A stretch of DNA of 64,000 nt. It comes from Arcobacter porcinus. GTDB lineage: Bacteria; Campylobacterota; Campylobacteria; Campylobacterales; Arcobacteraceae. Numbering within the stretch: the stretch's first letter is position 1; every line of letters begins with the position of its first letter. This document shows, piece after piece, positions 35,592 through 43,800 of this stretch. Both the position numbers and the translations under genes were made by a program. The stretch covers positions 1,550,001 through 1,614,000 of the forward strand of contig NZ_CP036246.2 in NCBI RefSeq assembly GCF_004299785.2, read 5' to 3'. The notes under the pieces were generated by a model that saw nothing but the letters and a program-made list of their open reading frames with translations, was not told where the DNA came from and ran no database searches.

Positions 35592-37622
35592 ATGTTAAAA
35601 AAATTTACAAAAATAGTTTTTGTCCTATCCATAGTTTTTGGTATTGCAATATTTGTTTATCTTTATGATTTATATCAAGATATAAAAGATGATATTGATA
35701 AAATTGTAAATTATAACCCAAAATTAAGTTCACAATTTTATGATAAAAATGGAAAGCTTCTTGCAAATACATTTAAAGATGAAAATAGAGAATATGTAAA
35801 TTATGATGATATTCCTGCTCGTGTTATTGAAGGACTTGTTGCAATAGAAGATACTCAATTTTTTGAACACTTTGGAATAAATCCAGATGCTATTAGTCGT
35901 GCTATGATTAAAAATATAAAATCTGGTGGATATAGTGAAGGTGCAAGTACAATTACTCAACAACTTGTTAAAATTTTAGTTTTAACAAGAGAAAAAAAGA
36001 TTATGAGGAAAGTAAAAGAAGCTCTTTTATCAGTAAGACTAGAATCTTTACTAACAAAAGAAGAGATTCTTGAAAGATATTTAAACCAAGTATATTTTGG
36101 TCATGGTTATTATGGTATAAAAACTGCTGCAAAAGGTTACTTCAATAAGAATTTATATGAATTATCTCTAAAAGAGATTGCAATTTTAGTTGGTCTTCCT
36201 AGAGCTCCTAGTTTTTATGACCCTACAAGAAATCTTCAAGTATCACTAACTAGAGCAAACCAAGTAATTTCAAGAATGCACACTTTAGGTTGGATAAATG
36301 AAGAACAATATAATGAAGCTTTAAGTGAATCTCCACAAATATTTAATCAAACTCTTACGCAAAACATAGCTCCTTGGGCTATTGATTATGCGGTATATGA
36401 GTTATCAAAAGATTTCCCAGATATTTTATATGGTGGATATAAAGTATATTTAACTATTGATTTAGATGCTCAAAATATTGCTCAAACCGCACTTAAAAAC
36501 TCTTATAATCTAGCTGTTTCTAGAAATCAAGCTTATATAAAAGAGCTTGAAGAAAAAGATTGGATAAAAAATCCACCTGAAGGTGAAAATATTCACTATA
36601 TTGAAGATAAAGTTTTACAAAAAGAATTAAATGGTTCTTTACTCTCTATGGAGAATCATACAGGAAAAATATTAGCTATTATAGGTGGAGTTGATTATAA
36701 CAAATCTGTATTTCATAGAGCTTTCCAGTCAAAAAGACAAGTAGGAAGTGCTATTAAACCATTCTTTTATCAAACTGCTTTAAATGAAGGCTATAATCCA
36801 GCAACCCTACTTTTTGATATTAGTAGAACTTACACTTATAAAGTTGATGGAGTGGAAAAAAGATGGTCTCCTAGAAATTATGGAGAAAACTTTAGAGGAG
36901 TTGTTTCTTTAAGAGATTCTTTAGTTTCATCAAGAAACTTATCAACATTAAATCTTGTAACAGATGTTGGAGTTGGAAAAGTTACAAATGATTTAATTAG
37001 ATATGGATTTAAAGATATTGTAAATGATCTATCTATAACTCTTGGTTCTATGGCTGTAAATTTAGTAGAGTTTTCGAGTGCATTCTCAATCTTTTCTAAT
37101 TTAGGAACTCAAGTTAAACCTTATATTGTGGAAAAAGTTGTAGATAGAAATAATCAATCAACAAACTATGAACCAAGTTATTTAGAACAAAATCCAAAAG
37201 AACAAGCTTATTTAATTAGCTCTATTCTTCAAGATGCTGTAAAATCAGGAACAGGAAGAAGATCTAGAGTTGCAGGTATTGAATTAGCTGGTAAAACTGG
37301 AACAACAAATGATAATATGGATGCTTGGTTTTGTGGATATTCTCCAAGTATCCAAACACTAGTTTGGTTTGGAAATGACAATAATACACCAATGAGAAAA
37401 ACAGAAACTGGAAGCACATTAGCATCACCAGCTTTTGCATATTTTTACAAAAACTATTTAGAATTAAATCCTCAAATAGAAAGAGAATTTAGTAAGCCTG
37501 AAGGAGTATTTACAGCAAACTTTAAAGATAGATTAGAGTTTTATACAAAAACTTCACCTCTTCCTGATGCAGATACACAAATAATTTTAGATAATTCAAA
37601 TCAAAATGAGTTAGAGTTTTAA
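35592..37622 (+). CDS. mrcA: class A penicillin-binding protein 1A
   Basis: This bifunctional glycan polymerase and transpeptidase builds peptidoglycan at the inner membrane. The 676-aa protein has an N-terminal anchor (about 7-29), a GT51 domain with EDTQFFEHFGINPDAI and GGYSEGASTITQQLVK, and a transpeptidase domain with SxxK in GSAIKPFF (about 386), SRN and KTGTT (about 566). The C-terminus is short. It ends in a perfect palindromic terminator shared with the convergent hydrolase gene. Confidence 0.95.
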   Translation: MLKKFTKIVFVLSIVFGIAIFVYLYDLYQDIKDDIDKIVNYNPKLSSQFYDKNGKLLANTFKDENREYVNYDDIPARVIEGLVAIEDTQFFEHFGINPDAISRAMIKNIKSGGYSEGASTITQQLVKILVLTREKKIMRKVKEALLSVRLESLLTKEEILERYLNQVYFGHGYYGIKTAAKGYFNKNLYELSLKEIAILVGLPRAPSFYDPTRNLQVSLTRANQVISRMHTLGWINEEQYNEALSESPQIFNQTLTQNIAPWAIDYAVYELSKDFPDILYGGYKVYLTIDLDAQNIAQTALKNSYNLAVSRNQAYIKELEEKDWIKNPPEGENIHYIEDKVLQKELNGSLLSMENHTGKILAIIGGVDYNKSVFHRAFQSKRQVGSAIKPFFYQTALNEGYNPATLLFDISRTYTYKVDGVEKRWSPRNYGENFRGVVSLRDSLVSSRNLSTLNLVTDVGVGKVTNDLIRYGFKDIVNDLSITLGSMAVNLVEFSSAFSIFSNLGTQVKPYIVEKVVDRNNQSTNYEPSYLEQNPKEQAYLISSILQDAVKSGTGRRSRVAGIELAGKTGTTNDNMDAWFCGYSPSIQTLVWFGNDNNTPMRKTETGSTLASPAFAYFYKNYLELNPQIEREFSKPEGVFTANFKDRLEFYTKTSPLPDADTQIILDNSNQNELEF

Positions 37623-37632
37623 AACTCTAACT
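37609..37632. terminator. palindromic bidirectional terminator
   Basis: AGTTAGAG-TTTTAAAA-CTCTAACT is a perfect 24-bp palindrome spanning the PBP stop codon and the gap to the convergent gene at 37637; a T-rich run follows on the plus strand. Confidence 0.75.
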
Positions 37633-37636
37633 TTAT

Positions 37637-38404
37637 TTATTCAAAGAAGTCTTCAATAGCCTCCATTGAAGATTTTGTCATTTCAAGTTCCATATGAGGA
37701 GCATCTTTTGCTTCAACTAATTTAACATTTAAACCTTTTTTCTTTGCTATTTCATAGAAATCTTTATTCATTTTAGGTGTAGAAACTGTATCTTTTGTAC
37801 CATAAACTATTACAATCTTTGTATCTTTTGATATTTTGTTTATAACATCAACAGCAGAAATTAAATCTTTTTTATCTGTTTTTTTATGAATATCATAAAC
37901 TCCTCCAGCACATAAAAGATTATCAACTAAATCTTTTTTAAATCCTAAAGATGTAGCACTTAGCATACAACCAGCACTATGCGCAATAATTGTAGTATAT
38001 GAACTCTCAAACTCTTTTTTTAGCTCTTCTACTAATAGAGCAAAAAACTCTACATACTCTTTTGTTGCAGCAAGATTTTTATACTCTTTAGAACCTATTG
38101 CTTTTAATTTATTGCTTGTACTATCTGAATATCCTGGAAGTGCAACTACAATAGTCGTAACATCACTTTTAAGAGCTACATCTTCTGCAAATGATGTATA
38201 TCTTGCTAAAATATCTGTTCCCTCATCCCAAGTTCCATGAACTATAATATTCAAACCTTCGCTATCTCCTAAAAAAGTTTTATAATTTATACATTCGCCT
38301 TTAACAAAAATATAATTATCTCCTTTTTCATTACAAATTTTTTTTGGATTTGCAAACAAGCTTGTAAATAAAACTGAACTTAATATTATAAATATTTTAA
38401 ACAT
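37637..38404 (-). CDS. exported alpha/beta hydrolase-like protein
   Basis: This 255-aa protein has a signal peptide (about 1-18) and an alpha/beta hydrolase layout: NIIVHGTWDEG (oxyanion region), nucleophile elbow in IIAHSAGCMLS (Ser at about 144), VYGTKDTVSTP (acid) and a final His in DAPHMELE. All members of a catalytic triad can therefore be placed. The substrate is unknown; an esterase or thioesterase in the periplasm is likely. It lies 12 bp downstream of the exported DsrE-like gene. Confidence 0.75.
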   Translation of the reverse strand: MFKIFIILSSVLFTSLFANPKKICNEKGDNYIFVKGECINYKTFLGDSEGLNIIVHGTWDEGTDILARYTSFAEDVALKSDVTTIVVALPGYSDSTSNKLKAIGSKEYKNLAATKEYVEFFALLVEELKKEFESSYTTIIAHSAGCMLSATSLGFKKDLVDNLLCAGGVYDIHKKTDKKDLISAVDVINKISKDTKIVIVYGTKDTVSTPKMNKDFYEIAKKKGLNVKLVEAKDAPHMELEMTKSSMEAIEDFFE

Positions 38405-38416
38405 TTTTTTCCTTTC

Positions 38417-38866
38417 TTAGTAAGCTGTAATTCCTATATATCCATCAACTTGTCTCTCAACTAATTCAACTATTCCTGCTTGAGTATATGAAATATCATC
38501 AATAAACTCATCTTCTGTCCAGTTCATAGTTTGCATAGTATTTTTACAAGCAATAAATTCAACATCATACTCCATAAGAGACTTTATTCTATTTGAAGTA
38601 TCTTCATCATAATCTTTTCGTAAAACTCTCATTCCTTTTCCATAAACTACAACAGCAATTTTTAAACTCTCTGCTGGATACTCTTTTAGAATATTATACA
38701 TTGTTCCTAAAGTTGCATTTACTGTTTCTAAATCAGAAACTTTTAATGAGTAAACAACTTTTCTTGGATTTTCAAAGCTAGGTTGTGGATCGCTAAAACT
38801 ACTTTTAGCAGAAGATGTAGTTACAAGTAAAAATATTGAAATAATCAATAGAAGTTTTTTATACAT
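38417..38866 (-). CDS. exported DsrE-like protein
   Basis: This 149-aa protein has a signal peptide (about 1-20, ending near SSAKS) and a DsrE/DsrF-like domain: KVVYSLKVSDLETVNATLGTMYNIL, IAVVVYGKGMRVL and EFIACKNTMQTM (one Cys, about 114). The same C-x-N-T-M segment is seen in periplasmic DsrE-like proteins found near sulfur oxidation genes; a sulfur-carrier role is possible. It is on the sox side of the IS110 element and on the same strand as the sox genes. Confidence 0.75.
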   Translation of the reverse strand: MYKKLLLIISIFLLVTTSSAKSSFSDPQPSFENPRKVVYSLKVSDLETVNATLGTMYNILKEYPAESLKIAVVVYGKGMRVLRKDYDEDTSNRIKSLMEYDVEFIACKNTMQTMNWTEDEFIDDISYTQAGIVELVERQVDGYIGITAY

Positions 38867-38931
38867 TTTATATCCTCGTATAATAAATTTATGAATATAT
38901 AACCTAGCTTTTAGCTAAAAAATATATTCTT

Positions 38932-38986
38932 TTAAGATTGAAGTACTAACTTCAAATCTTTTACTTTTTACAGTCTATGACTTTAG
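38932..38986 (+). repeat. left inverted repeat of the IS110 element
   Basis: This segment pairs with 40423-40477: a 12-bp identical core (AAGTACTAACTT), then ATCTTTT, TTTAC and TATGAC blocks with small gaps. The left copy is well outside the transposase gene, while the right copy covers its stop codon. Confidence 0.7.
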
Positions 38987-39071
38987 ATATAACAACATTT
39001 TTTTCCTTGTAGCAATGATGGAATTGAATTTATATTTATTCTAGCAAACTACATTATATAAGCCTGTTGAT

Positions 39072-39180
39072 ATCTTTAGTTGTTAATCATTTATTAAAAG
39101 CTGTGGAGGTAGCTGTATAGCACTTACTACATATAGATTAACGAGGCTGTGAATCTAGCTTAGGCTAGGCAACTAAAGAT
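39072..39180 (+). ncRNA. candidate bridge RNA of the IS110 element
   Basis: The segment 5' of the transposase folds as follows. A perfect 11-bp closing stem joins ATCTTTAGTTG (39072-39082) to CAACTAAAGAT (39170-39180). A perfect 7-bp stem lies within it, GTTAATC (39082-39088) with GATTAAC (39136-39142). Domain 1, inside that stem, holds GTAG/CTAC and GCT-GTAT-AGC pairings. Domain 2 holds the hairpin CTAGC-TTAG-GCTAG (39155-39168). Both domains contain GCTGTG-N4-TAGCT (39100-39114 with GAGG; 39146-39160 with AATC). Position and two-domain design match the known IS110 bridge RNAs with target- and donor-binding loops. The exact ends and guides are not known. Confidence 0.6.
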
Positions 39181-39203
39181 TATTATAAACGAGGTATAAA
39201 AAA

Positions 39204-40433
39204 ATGTATTATGTTGGAATTGATATTGCTAAAAGCTTTCATGTTGTTACTATCATTGATGAGAATGAAGTAAAAGTTACACAAAAACCTATAAGAGTTA
39301 CAAACTGTATTGATGGATTTTCAAAGTTTATTACTAAACTTGAAACTATTTCATCAAATACAAATGATTTTATAATTGGTCTTGAAGCAACTGGTATTTA
39401 TGGTGAAAACCTTTGGGAGTTTTTAAATTCTCATGGGTTTAATGTTAAACTATTAAATCCATTTCAAACAACTAGATATAGAGAACAACACACAATGAAG
39501 AAAGTAAAAAACGACAACATAGATTCTTGGATCATAGCTTTATTTTTAAAAGATGGTAAATATAGTTCAGGTTATGTAACTGATGACGAATATCAGAGTT
39601 TAAGAACTTTATATCGTAATCGTGCTTCTATACAATCAGACATGAAAGAAGTAAAGAAGAGAATACTTACTCAAGTAACAGTTACATTTCCAGAACTTGA
39701 AAATTTTATTGATATATTTAGCATCACAGGGCTTGCACTTTTAGATAAATATCCAACTGCACACCACTATAAACATAGTAGTGTTGACAGGATACTTAAA
39801 ATTTTTAGACATATTCAAGGAAATAGTTTTAATAACCAAAAGGCTATAGAGGTTTTAGAGTTAGCAAAAAACTCTATTTATTCAGGTAAAGCCAAAGATG
39901 CAAGAGCTATTGCTATTAAAAGTTCTATTAGACTTCTTAAAATATATCAAGAAGAACTATCTATATTAGAAGAAGAGATATTAGCACTTCTTGAAAAAAA
40001 TGGTATTAAAGAGGAAAAAGATGTTCCAACTAATTCATTGATTGAGAACTTAAAAACTATTCCTGGAGTTTCATCTAAAACTATTGCTGCAGTTATTAGT
40101 GAATGTGGAGATCTATCAAGATTTAAAACACCTATTAAATTTATTGGTTATCTTGGATTATTTCCAACAGAAAATAGCTCAGGTAATTCCAAATCTACAG
40201 GTCATTTAAGCAAAAGAGGTTCTTCTTTAGCTAAACATGCTTTATATATGGCAAGTGTTAGTTGTTTATTACACAACAAAGAACTAAAACAATATTATGA
40301 TACAAAAAAGTCTCAAGGTAAATCCAAACAGGAGGGAATTATTGCTGTTGCTAGAAAACTTGCAACCATAATTTACTCTATATTTAGATACAACACTCCA
40401 TATGATCCATCTCGTGTATTTTCTAAGTCATAA
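39204..40433 (+). CDS. IS110-family transposase (DEDD recombinase)
   Basis: This 409-aa recombinase has both family domains. The N-terminal RuvC-like DEDD domain shows YVGIDIAKSFHVV (first Asp), LEATGIYGEN (Glu) and KNDNIDSWIIALF (last two Asp). The C-terminal Tnp_20 domain shows LKTIPGVSSKTIAAVISE, IGYLGLFPTENSSGNSKSTG (with the catalytic Ser) and HLSKRGSSLAKHALYMASV. No frameshift or stop is seen, so it is probably active. ATG at 39204 is preceded by GAGG with a 9-nt gap. The enzyme is guided by the RNA encoded in the 5' arm. Confidence 0.95.
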   Translation: MYYVGIDIAKSFHVVTIIDENEVKVTQKPIRVTNCIDGFSKFITKLETISSNTNDFIIGLEATGIYGENLWEFLNSHGFNVKLLNPFQTTRYREQHTMKKVKNDNIDSWIIALFLKDGKYSSGYVTDDEYQSLRTLYRNRASIQSDMKEVKKRILTQVTVTFPELENFIDIFSITGLALLDKYPTAHHYKHSSVDRILKIFRHIQGNSFNNQKAIEVLELAKNSIYSGKAKDARAIAIKSSIRLLKIYQEELSILEEEILALLEKNGIKEEKDVPTNSLIENLKTIPGVSSKTIAAVISECGDLSRFKTPIKFIGYLGLFPTENSSGNSKSTGHLSKRGSSLAKHALYMASVSCLLHNKELKQYYDTKKSQGKSKQEGIIAVARKLATIIYSIFRYNTPYDPSRVFSKS

Positions 40434-40477
40434 ACAGTAAATTGTAAAAAGATCACAAGTTAGTACTTAAATCTAAA
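40423..40477 (-). repeat. right inverted repeat of the IS110 element
   Basis: This is the partner of 38932-38986. It includes the last codons and stop of the transposase and the AAGTTAGTACTT core. It is followed by a GATAGC/GCTATC hairpin (40479-40500). Confidence 0.7.
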
Positions 40478-40478
40478 A

Positions 40479-40680
40479 GATAGCATTAAAAAAAGCTATC
40501 ACTTTACTAAATTGTTTAACCAAACATTACTGTTTGATTATCAAAATACTATTTGCAAAATTCTAGATAATTGCATTAAAAATAGTACTTCAAAAATCAA
40601 ACATCAGCAAGAAATATTTACTTGCAAATGTTCTTTAAAAATATATTGTTAATAAAATATTGCCTTTTTTAATTTTCTCT
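40479..40680. other. gene-free, stem-rich flank right of the IS110 element
   Basis: No gene is seen. The stretch holds GATAGC/GCTATC (40479-40500), CAAACA-TTAC-TGTTTG (40521-40536), a composite stem ACTATT..TGCAA/TTGCA..AATAGT (about 40547-40588) and GCAAG/CTTGC (40607-40625). A third TAGTACTT copy at 40583-40590 resembles the IS repeats, so the element or an older relic may extend here. Confidence 0.45.
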
Positions 40681-41145
40681 TCATTTTAAGTTATTCTTTA
40701 TAAAAAGGCTTTTTATAGTCATATTTTTTAAAATCAAACCTGATTTGACTATTTTACAATAAACTCCTCTCTTTTTCTTTAATAAATTAGGAAGTTTTTT
40801 ATCAAATACTGAAAGATGATTACAAACTGTACAAATCTGTGTTATTTCTATTATTGCATCATCTCCAATTTGAAACTTTGTACCAATATCAAATCTATGT
40901 GGATCAAAACTTACTAAAATATTTTCACCCAAAGTTCCAATCTCTATTTTTATATCATTCTCTAAAGCTAAATTATATGAATCTATTCCTACTAAAAGAA
41001 CTGTTTGTTCCAAGTTTTTTAAAGCAAACTTATCAAACTCTATTCCATACTCTTCTATTAAATTCAATTTTTCAACAATTGGTCGTGGGAGTGAACTCTC
41101 TTTTCTTGTTTCACTAAAAATCTCTATTACTTTATCTATGTTCAT
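40681..41145 (-). CDS. MOSC-domain protein
   Basis: This 154-aa protein fits a MOSC domain: RKESSLPRPIVEKL, the LLVGIDSYNLA strand, GTLGENILVSF, the family's DAIIEITQICTVCNHLSVFDK with a conserved Cys, and KKRGVYCKIVKSG. MOSC domains bind molybdenum cofactor or carry sulfur. SoxC in the same locus needs a molybdenum cofactor, so a supporting role is plausible but inferred. It overlaps the upstream cytochrome-thioredoxin gene by 14 bp. Confidence 0.85.
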   Translation of the reverse strand: MNIDKVIEIFSETRKESSLPRPIVEKLNLIEEYGIEFDKFALKNLEQTVLLVGIDSYNLALENDIKIEIGTLGENILVSFDPHRFDIGTKFQIGDDAIIEITQICTVCNHLSVFDKKLPNLLKKKRGVYCKIVKSGLILKNMTIKSLFIKNNLK

Positions 41146-41923
41146 TTAAAATCTTTAAAAAATCTTCTTCTACCCATGCTCCTGGATATTGAGTAATTAA
41201 CTCTTCATTATTATTTAGAAAAAAGAAACTTGGTGTTATTTTTTTATACTCTTTTTGTAAAGAGAAAGGTAAAGAGTTTATATCCATATCAATCTCTAAA
41301 AATATATAGTTTTCTTTTATAATATTTTTTATTGAATCTTTTGAAAAAACTTCTCTATCCATCTTTTTACAAAAATAGCAAGTACTAGAAGTTGCATAAA
41401 CTATGATTTTCTTATTACTATTTTTTGCTTCTTTGATTATATTTTTTTCATCATCTTGTGAGTATTTACTAGCTTTTAAAACTATTTCTTCTTGAATATT
41501 ATCTTTGTATTCAATAAAATGTATAGCTAATTTTTCATACTCATCATCTGTAAGTTCACCTTTCATAGATTTTTTATTATCATAGAAATCTAAAGCTGTA
41601 TCATCACAAATAGTATTAAATCTATCAGGATTTTCTAAGTAAGATTTTAGAAAACTAGCTATTTCTATCTCTCTAAAATCCTCTTCATTTTCATCTCCAA
41701 TTTTCTTTGAGCTTTCAAACATTGCCCAAGCTATCATATTTGCTGTTGGTGCTTTTAAGTTTAAAAGTTTATTGCTTTTTTCATAGAAATTTTCTTTTAT
41801 TAAATTAAATGGTATATAATCTTTGTGACAAGAGCTACATTTATTTTTAAAAATCTCTTTTCCTTCTTCAAATGAAGCATTTAAAAAACTTACAAAAAAT
41901 AAAAATAAGTATAAAATTCTCAT
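41132..41923 (-). CDS. cytochrome c-thioredoxin fusion protein
   Basis: This 263-aa exported protein joins a c-type heme domain (CSSCH at about 29-33) to a thioredoxin-like domain with a CYFCKKMDREVF active site (about 186-197) and the family TPSFFFLNN cis-Pro. The start is ATG at 41923 (MRILYLFLFFVSFLNAS, signal peptide) with AGGA 6-7 nt upstream; a longer TTG start at 41950 lies in a terminator stem and lacks a ribosome-binding site. It probably serves as a SoxW-type reductant, or passes electrons between heme and disulfide, for the Sox proteins. Confidence 0.85.
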   Translation of the reverse strand: MRILYLFLFFVSFLNASFEEGKEIFKNKCSSCHKDYIPFNLIKENFYEKSNKLLNLKAPTANMIAWAMFESSKKIGDENEEDFREIEIASFLKSYLENPDRFNTICDDTALDFYDNKKSMKGELTDDEYEKLAIHFIEYKDNIQEEIVLKASKYSQDDEKNIIKEAKNSNKKIIVYATSSTCYFCKKMDREVFSKDSIKNIIKENYIFLEIDMDINSLPFSLQKEYKKITPSFFFLNNNEELITQYPGAWVEEDFLKILNEHR

Positions 41924-41939
41924 AATTTTCCTATTTTTA

Positions 41940-41961
41940 AAAAGAGACAAAAGTCTCTTTT
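41940..41961 (-). terminator. terminator after soxB
   Basis: AAAAGAGAC-AAAA-GTCTCTTTT, followed by TTTTTAAAA on the minus strand, lies between the soxB stop and the next gene, so expression of the cytochrome-thioredoxin and MOSC genes may need read-through. Confidence 0.7.
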
Positions 41962-41962
41962 C

Positions 41963-43729
41963 TTAGATAATTCCAGGATTACCTACAACTCCAACTATAT
42001 CAGGAGTATCAATTTTTACTTTATGAATATGCTTAATATTTCTTAAGTAAGCCTCAACAGTTTCCCAAACTGGTTCACCATCAGATTGTGCTCCAACAGT
42101 TGACCAACCAGCAACTTTATATGCTTTATTTGCTTCAATTTTTTTACCACTTTTTGTTAAAGTAATATTTGTAATTCTATTTCCAATTTTTGCTTTTGGA
42201 TCAATTTTATAAGATATTCCACCTGTTCTTACCATATCTCCACCTTGTTGTAAAAATGGGTCTTCATTGAATAAGTTATCAGCAACATCTTCTAGAATAT
42301 CTTTTAATTCACTTCCTTTTATATCTCTTAGATAAGTTTCAGGATATGTCATAGCAGTTTGAGTCATTAAGTCATCAAATGTGATTGTTGAGTTTGGCAT
42401 AACTGATGTTCCCCATCTAAAACCTGGACTTAAAGATATTTCTGCACCTTTAATATCAACTAAAGCATCACAAATAATTTGATCCCAAGAACCATTGAAG
42501 TTTCCTCTTCTATAAAGTGTATCTTCTGTTGTTGCAATAGGTCTTGTAAGCTCTTTTAAATAAGGTAATCTTACATCTTCAATATATTTTTTCATAGATT
42601 TATCTTCAGGAATTAAATCTGAGAAGATTGGAAGAAGTGTAAATTTAAAATCTTTTATTTTCCCATTTTGTATATCTAAATCTAACACATTTAGGAATTT
42701 ACCATTAGACCCAGCATTACAAACATATGTAACTCCATCAGAATTTTTAACTGGAACAGCTTCAGGAACACCATCGTGAGTATGTCCACCCATTATAAAG
42801 TCAATTCCTGTTACAACTTCTGCCATTTTTTTATCTGTATCAAATCCATTATGAGAAAGTACTATAATTGCATCTGGTTTTTCTTCCTCTTTAATTTTAT
42901 CAACTATCTCTTGCATTGAATCTTCTTTAATTCCAAAAGTCCAATCAGGAATAAATCTTTGAGGATTTGCAATAGTTGTATATGGGAAAGCTTGTCCGAT
43001 TATTGCAACTCTTGCATTACCCATTTTTTTAATTGTATATGGTTTAAATGCATGTCCACTATCCTCATCAAATGCATCTGCACCTTCCATTAAAGCATCT
43101 TCTCTTACAAAGATATTTTGAGCTAAGAATTCTGCATTTAAAGCTTTTACATTTTCTAAAACTTCTTCAGCTTTATATGTAAATTCCCAGTGACCAACAC
43201 AGATATCAACACCTAAAAGATTAAGTGCTCCAACCATATCTTTTCCTCTTGTCCATAAAGAAGTAGCACTTCCTTGCCAAGTATCTCCACCATCTAAAAA
43301 TAGTGTTTTATCTTTTCCATAACTATCTCTTAAAAAATCAACAACAGTTTTTATTTGTGCAAATCCACCTGTTTTTCCCATAACTTTTGCATGTTCTTCA
43401 AAATTTACACAAGAAAATGCATATTCAAGTCTTTTATTACCTTTAATTCCATAATAATCTAGAAACTTATCACCAACAATATGTGGTGGTTTACCTAAAT
43501 TTCCAAATAATCCTAAATTAACGCTAGGTTCTCTAAAATAAACTGGTAATAGTTGTGCATGAGAATCTGTCATATGTATAAATCTTGCATTTCCAAATGG
43601 CTTTAATTTATAATAATCTTCTAATTTTTTTGTTGTTTCAACCATTCTTGTATGTGAATTTGCAAATATAGGTGTAGCTCCTAAAGCTGCCATCATATAT
43701 ACAAACTCTCTTCTACTTAGCTTACTCAT
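41963..43729 (-). CDS. soxB: thiosulfohydrolase SoxB
   Basis: SoxB releases sulfate from the thiosulfonate group on SoxY in the periplasm. The 588-aa protein begins with a twin-arginine signal (KLSRREFVYMMAALGATPIFA), then a two-metal phosphoesterase domain (HMTDSHAQLLP, FLDGGDTWQGSATSL, GHWEFTYKAEEV, VLSHNGFDTD, MGGHTHDGVPE) and a 5'-nucleotidase C-terminal domain (SPGFRWGTSVMPNSTITFDDLM). It lies behind a terminator separating it from the unknown gene upstream. Confidence 0.97.
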   Translation of the reverse strand: MSKLSRREFVYMMAALGATPIFANSHTRMVETTKKLEDYYKLKPFGNARFIHMTDSHAQLLPVYFREPSVNLGLFGNLGKPPHIVGDKFLDYYGIKGNKRLEYAFSCVNFEEHAKVMGKTGGFAQIKTVVDFLRDSYGKDKTLFLDGGDTWQGSATSLWTRGKDMVGALNLLGVDICVGHWEFTYKAEEVLENVKALNAEFLAQNIFVREDALMEGADAFDEDSGHAFKPYTIKKMGNARVAIIGQAFPYTTIANPQRFIPDWTFGIKEDSMQEIVDKIKEEEKPDAIIVLSHNGFDTDKKMAEVVTGIDFIMGGHTHDGVPEAVPVKNSDGVTYVCNAGSNGKFLNVLDLDIQNGKIKDFKFTLLPIFSDLIPEDKSMKKYIEDVRLPYLKELTRPIATTEDTLYRRGNFNGSWDQIICDALVDIKGAEISLSPGFRWGTSVMPNSTITFDDLMTQTAMTYPETYLRDIKGSELKDILEDVADNLFNEDPFLQQGGDMVRTGGISYKIDPKAKIGNRITNITLTKSGKKIEANKAYKVAGWSTVGAQSDGEPVWETVEAYLRNIKHIHKVKIDTPDIVGVVGNPGII

Positions 43730-43755
43730 ATTTTTTCCTTATTTTATATATAAAA

Positions 43756-43780
43756 AAAGTCAAGATAAAATCTTGACTTT
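43756..43780 (-). terminator. terminator inside the sox cluster, before soxB
   Basis: AAAGTCAAGAT and ATCTTGACTTT pair perfectly over 11 bp with a 3-nt loop; TTTTTTTATATATAAAA follows on the minus strand. It is a strong intrinsic terminator between the 154-aa gene and soxB, so soxB may be expressed separately or less. Confidence 0.75.
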
Positions 43781-43800
43781 AAAAATTGCTTATAAATATC

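Larger units (their letters stand above)
38932..40477 (+). mobile_element. IS110-family insertion sequence
   Basis: This insertion consists of a 270-bp 5' non-coding arm, one intact DEDD transposase gene and a short 3' end, bounded by imperfect inverted repeats of about 55 bp. IS110 elements move through a circular form directed by a bridge RNA and usually make no target duplication, so exact ends cannot be set from one copy; the real ends may lie further out, because a third copy of the repeat core is at 40583. It sits between the exported DsrE-like gene and the MOSC gene, at the downstream edge of the sox locus. Confidence 0.8.

Noticed and set aside
38881-38918. Left flank of the IS110 element (TAATAAAT, CTAGCTT) as bridge-RNA guide matches
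   Set aside because: Matches of 7-8 bases to the loop region are expected by chance in AT-rich DNA, and the element ends are not known; no guide was assigned.
41924-41950. Longer start (TTG at 41950) for the cytochrome-thioredoxin gene
   Set aside because: It falls in the terminator stem after soxB, lacks a Shine-Dalgarno and would spoil the signal peptide that starts at 41923.
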